Of a DNA stretch of 64,000 nucleotides, positions 55,385 to 64,000 are shown one piece after another. The stretch covers positions 4,340,001 through 4,404,000 of the forward strand of contig NC_087107.1 of NCBI RefSeq assembly GCF_963855985.1, in the 5' to 3' direction. Origin of the DNA: Ostrinia nubilalis (Eukaryota; Arthropoda; Insecta; Lepidoptera; Crambidae). Position 1 is the first letter of the stretch. Each line of letters opens with the position of its first letter. A program made the translations under genes and the position numbers. The notes under the pieces are model-generated. The model was not told the origin of the DNA. It did no database searches and worked only from the letters and a program-made list of their open reading frames with translations.

Positions 55385-58300
55385 CTAACAACATTTACAG
55401 TTTTACAGATGTATTTTCTTTTATTTGTCAGTTTTGTGTGGCTCGTAGTGAAGAACCATATCGATAAATCTTTTGTTTTCAGTAACAGCTTTTTAGCTGG
55501 CCTTCAAATGGTATCAATCTCAATGTTTAAAAATACCTCCAGTAATTTGTAACATGAGTATTTCATATAAATCATTATATCTGACTCAAAATTAAATAAT
55601 ATACCTAGCTAGAGGTTGTGAAAATTCCCGCCTGAAATGTTTCAGGGAAAGTTTTAAATTGTTTCACTTCAAAAGAACCTTTTCAGGACAAAATTGCCAA
55701 ACTTCACAGAATCAAGATCATCTGGAGTCCAAATGTTATACTCGGCGTACAATGGTACAATTTGGTCGCTATTTAACTAAAGGACAGTAAGTACCTACAG
55801 AGTTTGTGTGTATAAATTAGTGTAATTGTTGGTATTTTGTTGATTGTTTAAAAAGTCTACACGGTCTCTAAATTTTCCACTCTCCTAACAGTCATTAAGC
55901 CATATTAACAGCCAATCTTGCAAAAAAATTACACTTATCGTCACTTCAAACTGAAAAATACTGAATTATGATGAAAACGTATGAAACGTCATGTTCATTA
56001 ACTATCAATAGGTTTATTCATTATTTCTCAGTTTTTAAGACAACATTGATATTAACATCTAATTTAAAGCTTTCTGTTGCAGTCCATTCAAACAACATAA
56101 AACTAACAACATCGATTGTCTCTAAGTGTAGGAAAATAAACTTTAACTCACCGTACAGTAGACCTATAATGACTAGACCGATTAGCCCCATTATGATCAT
56201 CATCTGAAAATCAAAGAATAATTTTATTAACCTAAATAACCGACTTCAAAAAGGAGGAAGTTCTCAATTCGGTTGTTATTTTTTCAACAAGCTTATGTTA
56301 TTTTCAAATTCTAACGTGCCTCCAGTCTTCTTAAAACAAGTGTATCAATAAATTTATATTCACACTAGGTCCTCAAAATCATAGAAGAGACTGACAGTCA
56401 AAATATCTTGTCTTTTATACTAAAAACTTTACAAATAAAATGTTCGAGACCGTACCTTTAAGTTTTGTAACCAAAACTTGTTCTTCAAACTTTTCGCTTG
56501 CTGCTCGAATTGTGAGGCACCATATTGAAGAGCATCTGAAATATAAAAAATAATATTACAGTGTATTATGAAAAAAGTTAGTCGTTCCCTAAAATAATGA
56601 CCATTATGCTTTCAATTACGAAGAAAAACAACTGAAAAAGTTTCAGTAAAAGTTATACATTGCGGAACCAAACGGAGAAAAAGATGCAATATAGAAGTTG
56701 GTTCAATAAATTCGTGTACCAATAGTAAAGTAGTACTAAGTTAGTACTTACAGTATGTCCTATATCTTTGTGCACATTAATTTAAAATATTTTTAGTGGA
56801 TTACCTGCTCTATCATCCAGTTCCGATAACTTCACGTCTCTCTCCAACACTTTTTCGTAATTTGTTTTCATAATATCTACCACCTGAAAACAAATAACGA
56901 AATAATTTATAACATTTATTTTCATTGATAAAACATTATAATACTCGTATGTCAACATGCAATTGTGAACTTCATCAGTTTATAATATTACGCGTGAGAT
57001 TGTAAACTAACAATCTAACTACGTCATATTATAATCTGATGGAATTCGTAAACGGGGACATAATAAAAGTAGTCCAGTCAATGAATTCTTTAACGACAAG
57101 GGCTAAGGGCGTGGACTTTTGATAATAATATGTTCACCTCCTAACTAGTCTAAATAAAGTCCCGAAGTCAGAAATTGTGTTTTGCGAATTTCCCTCTATA
57201 ATGCTTTATAATGGACTAAGATTAAAGTAAACGTTTCACCAAAATTACAGTTATTCAAGTGAACATTAAGGCGATTAGAGTCCTCAATCCGCGTCAAATG
57301 GGCATTTTGTAAAGCCTACTCCTCTTTTACTGCTGAACAGAAATAGTTGAAAAAAATATATGTTATACAACAGTTCAAGGACTACATTTGTGACGTTTGA
57401 ATTTTCGCTACGTCTCTTTGTTTTGGATTAAAAAAATAAATACGGGACATCGATTTTTTACTTTAATTCCCTACTCCTCCAAAACGGCTATGTTAATTTA
57501 AAAGATTTTTGCACGAATAGATTAGGAATTCTTTAATCTTTAAATGACACGTTGCGTTTTTCAATCGAACATTACTTTCATTCATAAATTTTACTTTTGA
57601 TAAATTCCGAACGTTTTGCTGTTGAGGGGGCCTTCGCGGGGTGCGGGCGGCAGTCGGCCGCTGGCCTTCAGACGGGGAGGTTGTGTCACTCGCTGCAAAC
57701 TGACATTAGCGATAAAAATGAATTTTTTCTTTGGCTGAGTTGCACCACCTGACGTGACCTAACTTTGACCGTAGCTTTGGCGATAACCGGTGTTTTTTTG
57801 TATGGAGTTTGACAGATTTTTGACTTTTGTCAAATTTAAAATAAGATGGTGCAACCTAGTCTTTGTTTGACAATAGTTTTTATGTCAGAGTTGTTCATAG
57901 AGCACGTTCAGTCAGACGATAAGATTGAATTAAGGCATGCTCGGACGCTATTATCTACCTAAATAGAATCTGTTAGTGTAAAAAAATCTCGACTCCAAAA
58001 TAAACGGCACTAGATAAGTAAAAGTTGAAAATATATTCCGTTATTTATTTACTAGGCCTTTGCAATCAGTATCCAAATTAGGAGCGAGTCAGAATCAGTA
58101 ACTTAATCGATTTAGGTACGTGAAGAAAACAATTTATATTTTTCATACTTAGGCTCGGCGAAAATGGGCCATTTAGAATTAGATTTTCAATATGTTTCTT
58201 CGCGAAAATACCACAGTATAAAAAACATAAGATAAAGTGGTATTGATAAATTGTTCTATAGAGCTTATTAAAAATGTGGATACTGATTACAAATGCCCGT

Positions 58301-60238
58301 ATATCATGATTGATATTTTCGGAGTCGGTGACAGCGTACCTTTTGGTGATTCGTTTTGGAGTTGGTTTTAATTTTTGGTGAAAATTAATTTATTTCATGC
58401 CTTTAGTAGACTATAGGTAGGTACTCAATAGACCTTGTTGTTGCCACTGAAGGTGCATAGGTACACAGTACATTGATACCATATTTTTCATGTTAAGTGC
58501 AAATAAACTTCCCTAAATTACCTAACCATGAAACGTACCTATAGGCTATAATAATTAAAAAGTTTCGTCGATAAAAACTGAAATCCTCTTATAAGATGAT
58601 GAATTTTGGGAGCATGTCATGAAACTAAAATTATTAGCATACAAAAACTTGTTTAAAAAAAAAGGTTTTTTCTTTAAATTTATTTTTTTATTTATGATGC
58701 GGAATTTGCTGCGGCGTAGTAGCAAAGATTTTTCGTTATGTAGCTCGTAATAATTTCGAAGAATAGGGATGTTTCCTGTGTAGGTAAAGCAAGAGTTTGA
58801 ATTAGTCCGTCGGTCAACTTACCAAAAAATACTTTAAATGTATTTTTCACTTTTTTAAACTTATGAAAATTTAAAGAGATAAAGCGCGCCAAAGTTCAGA
58901 TGAGGCCCATGACGTTAAGGCGTGCTTAAAATTGTTGCGATTTGTGACGTCACGCGGAATTTCATCGCATCATAACTTCGTAATTACTTGTTTGTTGACA
59001 AATAAAAATATCCCGTGTCCAATATTTTTTGATAGTGTAATTGACGGACTAAAAGTGTTTTTTTTTAAGAAACTAGCCTATTCCTACGGCCACATTCCAG
59101 CTCCATCATCAGACCCTGTTTGCCTTTGAGAATTGAAGTAGGTAGGTACTCGTGATTTTTAAAGTAGCTTACTTACATAATATTACTTACTTATATTTAT
59201 ATAAATAAATAAATACAAATCAAACGAGCCTAAACTCGATGGAATCGTTTAATCCCGGAGTTGCTATGGGGCCACTGGCATTCTAGCTCTACCATCAGAT
59301 CGACTCCATGTCATCACAATATTGCATTGTCTCAAAAAATTTTAACTCAATCAGTTGTTGAAGGATTTCTAATAAAAAGACGAGATTAAACACATTTTCA
59401 GTTTATTGTTCATAAGTGACATAAAGAGAATGACAATAGACAAAAAAAGAAACGTTTGCTTTTTTAAACCATAGACAATACTACTATGTGTTCCAATATC
59501 TACAGTTGTCGTCAGGAAGTTGGTCTAACAAATTCAGCTTGCAAGATTCCACCCGAAGTTACCTACATAATACATGTTCAAATTTCGAGAACGGCTGAAC
59601 CGACAAAAACATTAGAAAATTTACGAAAAAAAAAAAATATCCCGTACAAAATGTTTATGGATTGTGTTATTTTTATTAAATACCTTTACCGCCTGAGTTA
59701 AATGACACCGACATCAAGGTTCATCAATTCCAGTTTAAAATAATAGGCAGTAATGTCACGAAAAAAGAGCTTCTATTCTGTATCTACCTATGCCCGTGTA
59801 ATTTTGATCGGTGTCAAATCGGAGTTTTCGTGCGGGGTGCGCGGGTGTTTCGCGCGGCGTGAAGGTCAAACGCCCAAGGTCATTGAGGACTCTAATCGCC
59901 TTAAGAGTAGGCGCACACCGTTGATTTTTCGTCGGCCGATAGTTTAGTTGGGCAGTGGATCAGTATGGGCATGTATGGGGGTGCGCACACTTCGCCGATT
60001 CGATTTGGCCGATTCTTCATACAATTTGAAATCGGGCACAACTATCGGCCAACTAAAAATCAACGGTGTGCGCCTACGCTAATGCAATACCTCATCGACT
60101 TGCGCTTTAGTCATCTGCATCTTCTTCTGCGCAGCAATCTGCTGAGGGGTCCGTGGCCCCCCGATGATCTCCCCATCGGGCCCCACTTCTGGTTCTGGGG
60201 GGGCCAGCCCGGGGGGTCCATTGCTGCCTTCTGCGGCC
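55268..60238 (-). CDS. nSyb: synaptobrevin/VAMP, neuronal type (five exons seen, 5' end missing)
   Basis: The product is the vesicle R-SNARE that zips with syntaxin and SNAP-25 to fuse synaptic vesicles with the plasma membrane. Minus-strand exons are 60238-60091, 56883-56805, 56535-56456, 56203-56152 and 55384-55268. They join in a continuous frame with GT/AG introns: an acidic Pro/Gly-rich N-terminus, the SNARE motif (QVDE...[26 protein letters not shown] with the central ionic-layer Arg in DDRA), the juxtamembrane KFWLQNLK, the membrane anchor [17 protein letters not shown], then a short Ala/Pro-rich lumenal tail. Motif order and spacing match insect n-Syb. The initiator exon is not found in the window. 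The last exon ends at a good donor (GTAAGT) or, if unspliced, reads to a stop at 55215-55217. The longest intron (56884-60090) holds several repeats. Confidence 0.93.
56152..56203 (-). CDS. nSyb: synaptobrevin exon: transmembrane anchor
   Basis: 52 bp, acceptor TTGATTTTCAG, donor TACG|GTGAGT. Encodes [17 protein letters not shown] plus one base. If the donor were skipped the frame would continue to a stop at 56021-56023, an alternative C-terminus. Confidence 0.95.
56237..56279. repeat. fragment of the GACTTCAAAAAGGAGGA repeat
   Basis: AACCGACTTCAAAAAGGAGG and GTTCTCAATTCGGTTGTTAT match the left end of the element at 61597-62010. Located in an intron of the synaptobrevin gene. Confidence 0.7.
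56456..56535 (-). CDS. nSyb: synaptobrevin exon: SNARE motif, second half
   Basis: 80 bp, acceptor TATTTCAG, donor AAAG|GTACGG. Encodes [15 protein letters not shown] then [12 protein letters not shown]; ends in phase 0 directly before the membrane anchor. Confidence 0.95.
56805..56883 (-). CDS. nSyb: synaptobrevin exon: SNARE motif, first half
   Basis: 79 bp, acceptor TGTTTTCAG, donor GCAG|GTAATC. Encodes [16 protein letters not shown] and [10 protein letters not shown]; phase 0 in, phase 1 out. Contains the arginine expected at the SNARE zero layer. Confidence 0.95.
57732..57863. mobile_element. MITE family M1, copy 6
   Basis: GGCTGAGTTGCACCACCTGA at the left, GATGGTGCAACCTAGTC at the right, core CGATAACCGGTG. 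Intronic. Confidence 0.78.
59904..60079. mobile_element. MITE family M2, copy 2, adjacent to a splice donor
   Basis: AGAGTAGGCGCACACCGTTG at the left and the complement CAACGGTGTGCGCCTAC at the right. The interior is inverted relative to copy 1. Insertion lies 10 nt from the exon edge at 60091. Confidence 0.88.
60091..60238 (-). CDS. nSyb: synaptobrevin exon: N-terminal region and start of SNARE motif
   Basis: 148 bp, acceptor AATTCCAG, donor GAG|GTATTG. Encodes 49 codons plus one base: [18 protein letters not shown], then [18 protein letters not shown] and [10 protein letters not shown]-rich against its flanks. The donor departs from consensus (GTATTG), and a MITE begins 10 nt into the intron. 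Confidence 0.93.
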
Positions 60239-60283
60239 CTGGAATTAACAAGATACTATTCAAACGAGACCAAATTATGTTGT

Positions 60284-60512
60284 ACTAGCTTTCCGCCCGC
60301 GGCTTCGCCCGCGTGGAATTTTGTCTGTCACAGAAAAACTTTATCGCGCGCGTCCCTGTTTCAAAAACCGGGATAAAAACTATCCTATGTTCTTTCCCGG
60401 GACTCAAACTATCTCTATGCCAAATTTCATCAAAATCGGTTGCGAGGTTTAAGCGGGAAAGCGTAACAGACAGACAGACAGACAGAGTTACTTTCGCATT
60501 TATAATATTATA
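60284..60512 (+). mobile_element. family LA repeat, copy 2
   Basis: ACTAGCTTTCCGCCCGCGGC, CGCGCGCGTCCCTGTTTCA, (CAGA)n and GTTACTTTCGCATTTATAA, followed by a TA microsatellite at 60508-60526. About 45 bp upstream of the first visible synaptobrevin exon. Confidence 0.8.
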
Positions 60513-60647
60513 TATATATATATATAGTTGGGATGTAGGATGATATCGGACTGTATACTAACGTATTATGCATATAAATAGTATATGCATAATATGTTAA
60601 CATAGGCTAGTGTCGGCTTCATACCCCATTTACCTAACCAGCTGTAT

Positions 60648-60805
60648 AACATCTAAGATTTTAAACTTTCGCGTTCCATTTCAACTAAAAAAAGTCTGCT
60701 TATGACCACGGCTGCAGCATCGCAGCCGAAACGTCAAGCCGTGAGTACATAGTGTAACTCATTAATAAACGTCGCGTTAAGATCCGTGTCTTACTATTTT
60801 AGTTT
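60648..60805. repeat. dispersed repeat, copy 2 (partner at 45041-45296)
   Basis: TAAGATTTTAAACTTTCGCG at the left and CGCGTTAAGATCCGTGTCTT...CTATTTTAG at the right. Contains a CGGCTGCAGCATCGCAGCCG hairpin. Confidence 0.6.
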
Positions 60806-61596
60806 TAAGCTTCATCAAAAATAAAAAAATATGCTTTATTATTTTACTTTACTTAAAACCTCAACAACTTTTCAAATGTACTCATTGAACTTATCAATTT
60901 CCATTAACTAGAAGGTTCTAGTTCAAAAAAAAGTCAAAAGTCAAAATTTCTTTATTTGTTTAGACTAATAAATAGTTCTTACAAATCGTCATATGCTCTT
61001 AAGGAGCCTCTACATGTCTCATAATCTTTTTACCCTACCAGCGCTTCGAGACCAACATTTGGCAAGTGCTGAGAAGAAGCGCCGCAACAAACTCAGTCAC
61101 CACTGTCTGCCGGTTAATATAAATAAATAGAAATAGTAGTAGTAGGTACATTCGATTCAGGAGCAGTTCACTGAATTTACCATGCATTCTTGTATGGTGT
61201 ATCATAAGAATGGGTATACAAGATTGCGTGGTATATTAAACAAGGTAGTGACGTGCTAATATCTAGACTTATATATTAAGGTACTAGTAGAAATGACTCG
61301 CATACATAAATTTAAATAACTTGGATTGACCAGTCCCCGAAAGCAGCGCCTGTTCACAGACATGACGAGTGAACCAGCCATCGCTTCACTCGACCATATT
61401 AGAGGGAATGTAACGACCCGCCTCACTACGCCACCACCCCAGAGACATTTTAGTGAGAATGACAATGCCAAGTTATCTCTTTAAAAAAAAACTAATAATA
61501 AAGCTAAGTAACAGTCCAGATTGAGAAGCATGACACTATAACATTTGAGAAATTATTATTAGTTTATACAATATTACTTTTCATTTTAATTCTTTT
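60806..61596. other. non-coding stretch with LINE 3' end
   Basis: 61015-61100 on the minus strand resembles the LINE ends at 37.5 and 40.9 kb (GTTGCGGCGCTTCTTCTCAG). The remainder to 61240 may belong to it. No gene. Confidence 0.45.
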
Positions 61597-62010
61597 CAAC
61601 CGACTTCAAAAAAGGAGGAGGTTCTCAATTCGACCCGTATGTTTTTTTTTTTTTTTTCTATGTTTGTTACGCGATAACTCCGCCAATTATGAACCGATTT
61701 GAACAAATCTTTTTTCGGCGTATAGGTAATACCTCAAGGGTGGTCCCATTTAAATTTAATAATAGAAAAAACAACCCCCAAGGGTGGAAAATTGGGGATG
61801 AACTTTTTTATACGCAATATCTCCGCCGATTATAAATCAATTTGAACGATTATTTTTTTGTTGAATAGGTATTATCAAAAGGGGGGTTTCATGCGAATTT
61901 GAAGAAAATATTTCACCCCCAAGGGTGGAAAATCGGGGATGAACTTTTTTATACGCAATATTTTTAATTTTTAGTTTTTTTTTGTGTTCACGCATTTGAA
62001 GTCGGTTTTA
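61597..62010. mobile_element. 0.4-kb element with AACCGACTTCAAA ends
   Basis: AACCGACTTCAAAAAAGGAG at the left and TTTGAAGTCGGTTTTATTTT at the right are inverted. Inside, CCCCAAGGGTGGAAAATTGG through TTTTTATACGCAATAT is repeated directly about 141 bp apart. Known to me as a common Lepidoptera repeat type; no coding. Confidence 0.72.
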
Positions 62011-62241
62011 TTTTTTTTAAAAGTTAATTAGTTCAAGAGTTATTTGCAATGTCATCCACAAATCAATACTGACTGACCTATATTGTTTTATATGAACATT
62101 TATCGACTAACTGTGGTGTCCGTGAGAACGGCTGTATGCAGTTTATTGATTTTGTGCTAACCTTTGAAACCTTGTGTGATTGTCACTGCCATGTTGTGTA
62201 ACTGATTAAGTTTTTGGCGCCGATTTGGGTAATAGTACTTA

Positions 62242-62272
62242 TCTATACTAATATTATAAATGCGAAAGTAAC

Positions 62273-62315
<43 letters not shown>

Positions 62316-62494
62316 TTCACGCCTAAACCACTGAACCAATTTTGATGAAATTTGGCATAGAGTTTGAGTCCCGGGAAAGGACATAGGATAGTTTTTATCC
62401 CGGTTTTTGAAACAGGGACGCGCGCGATAACGTTTTTCTGTGACAGACAAAATTCAACGCGGGCGAAGCCGCGGGCGGAAAGGTAGTTTACGAT
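62242..62494 (-). mobile_element. family LA repeat, copy 3
   Basis: Reverse orientation: TTATAAATGCGAAAGTAACT, a (TCTG)n run at 62274-62310, then GGACGCGCGCGATAACG and GCGAAGCCGCGGGCGGAAAG. The overlapping open frames here are products of the repeat. Confidence 0.8.
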
Positions 62495-62821
62495 ATAATT
62501 TGGGATATACCAATTCGTATGATAAATATTGTCATTGTTTACTGTCTGTCTGTACCTAGTTCCACGTAAAACACTAACCATTATGAAAAATTTCAAATAA
62601 ACTCAACATCAAATAAACCGCACCTTCCGCGACGCGAACTTTAAAGATTTTCTTCTGACACAATCATGGTGCCCCAACAATATTGGTGTTATTTGAAAGC
62701 CCAATAAATATCCTTAAAGAAAAACACATTTAATTTCTTAATAAATGATTAACATATACCATAAATGTGACTTGAAAAAAGATCCCACTTTGGGCTTACC
62801 TCTGGAATCAATTAGACCAAA

Positions 62822-63585
62822 GGACAATGACCAAAAATGTATGGAGTGTGGTCCAAATGTCCACCACTAACGAGACCTATGAAGTAAAATAGTCTACTAA
62901 ATACTGATTCATTATAACCAAACCGCAATCAAAAATATGCTGTCAGTAAAAAGTTATGACTGAATGAAAAGTCATGTTTTTCACCTTTTCATTCGAAAAA
63001 TGTTCTTGATATCATTCTATCCATCACACATTTTGGACTAATCTATGCATGTTATGTCATGTCGCTTAGTGTGCCGTGTTAGGTTCTCGCTTAAAGAAAA
63101 AAAATAAGCTCAGAAGAAAGACAACAATATTGGAATACTTGGAATAATGCGAAAGGGGTAAAAATAGTCTTATTTCCAACTGGTTTAATGTTGGTTATAG
63201 ATGAATTATAGTATAATATTATACTAGCTGTGCCTACGACTTTGTACGCGTGAAAATAGTTTGAATAATATTTCCCATTTTTACAACATTTGTCTTTACT
63301 GCTCCGCCCCTATTGGTTGTAGGGTGATGCTATATAATCTTAACCTATCCTTGATAAATGGGCTATCCATAGCAAAAAGAATTTTTCAAATCGGACCAGT
63401 AGTTCCTGAGATTAGCGCGTAAACAACTACAATTTTTCATAGAGTCATAACTTTTTACTGACAGCTTATTTTTTTTTCGTCCCATACTGAAAGTTAATCT
63501 CTATTTAATGGACTATAAGCCAATATAGGTCTCATTGGTGGTGGACATTTGGACCAGTTTTGGTCATTGTACTTTTATGGTTATA
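62822..63585. mobile_element. 0.76-kb element with diverged inverted arms
   Basis: 62822-62960 and 63449-63585 are inverted relatives: ACAATGACCAAAA, TGGTCCAAATGTCCACCAC, GAGACCTAT and CTGTCAGTAAAAAGTTATG occur in both in order. The loop carries an LA-like CTAGCTGTGCCTACGACTTT segment at 63226. Confidence 0.7.
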
Positions 63586-64000
63586 AAACTAATTAATGAT
63601 CTCACGTGTCCTCTTTAACAGATAAATAGCGATTAATCCCAACTTAACAGTTTTATAGCCATAAAAGTTGGCTCAAGCGTAACTACCTATTTTTTGAAGA
63701 AGTGACTCTGGATCCTTCTACAGACACATTTTTGGGGTAAAAACCTTTCCGTTAATGAAATGAAGTATAGAACTAGGCTTTTCAATGGTGCCAATATTGG
63801 TGGGAAGTGGGGATGCATACGTTTGAAAGTGCTTGTCGCGGAGGTGCGATTTATTTGATGTCGAGTGTTATTTTTACTTATTGAAAAATGGTACTCTCAG
63901 TATTTTTAATATTATAACAAAATTCAGGATGTTAGGTTCCGAAAATATGCTAGATCTAGATCTAACAGTACCACATAATTTCATACGATAGTAATATAAA
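63586..64000. other. non-coding stretch
   Basis: Nothing recognisable to the window edge. Confidence 0.45.

Larger units (their letters stand above)
56884..60090 (-). other. long synaptobrevin intron
   Basis: 3.2 kb containing MITE M1 copy 6, MITE M2 copy 2, GC-rich patches at 57626-57690 and 59825-59870, and a 25-nt motif near the donor with its exact complement at 57264-57288. No exon is recognisable inside. Confidence 0.7.

Noticed and set aside
55167..55467. Plus-strand frames over the synaptobrevin C-terminal exon
   Set aside because: Antisense shadows of the GC-rich exon at 55268-55384.
61256..61471. 71-codon minus frame beginning MALSFSLKCLWGGG as a first exon of synaptobrevin
   Set aside because: Considered because the gene needs an upstream exon, but the peptide and splice phase do not fit.
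62157..62596. Two overlapping minus frames with RQTDRQTDRQTDR repeats
   Set aside because: Translation of the TCTG microsatellite and family LA repeat, not a protein gene.

Overview
The window looks like AT-rich nuclear DNA of a moth or butterfly. The evidence is intron-split coding sequence with GT/AG junctions, a neuronal synaptobrevin-like gene of insect type, and a dense mixture of short repeats and LINE tails of the sort common in Lepidoptera. There is no operon structure, phage or CRISPR array. Most short open frames in the window are chance or sit inside repeats.

Real coding content is sparse. (1) Five exons of a synaptobrevin/VAMP gene (n-Syb type) lie on the minus strand between about 60.24 kb and 55.27 kb; the first coding exon is not found and probably lies beyond the right edge. 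(2) A LINE of the R1 clade at 25.2-29.8 kb has an intact 1,032-codon endonuclease/reverse-transcriptase ORF and a 5'-truncated gag-like ORF1. (3) A decayed hAT element at 14.87-16.30 kb keeps only the transposase C-terminus. (4) Several degraded RTE-like LINE 3' ends keep readable C-terminal peptide.

Layout: 1-8 kb is non-coding with small hairpin elements and a GC-rich island near 3 kb. 8.4-10.8 kb holds a 1.1-kb fold-back element nested in another repeat, plus an element with a 134-bp tandem array. 11-24 kb holds MITEs, SINE-like tRNA-derived units, the hAT and LINE tails. 25-32 kb holds the R1-clade element and truncated copies of its 3' end. 32-47 kb is mostly repeat fragments and plain non-coding DNA. 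47.5-49.5 kb holds a candidate exon next to a 1.7-kb terminal-inverted-repeat element. 52.1-53.2 kb is a 1.06-kb near-perfect palindrome. 55-60 kb is the synaptobrevin gene. 60-64 kb is repeats.

The strongest unusual observations are these. The R1-clade LINE and an RTE-like fragment both show the arrangement expected from twin priming (5' inversion): identical target-site duplications at the outer ends and the 5' part inverted against the 3' part. In the synaptobrevin gene, a MITE sits 10 nt inside an intron and splits a 25-nt sequence whose exact reverse complement lies about 2.8 kb further along the same intron, suggesting a long-range RNA pairing at the 5' splice site. Finally, the long palindrome at 52 kb would form a roughly 500-bp hairpin RNA if transcribed.
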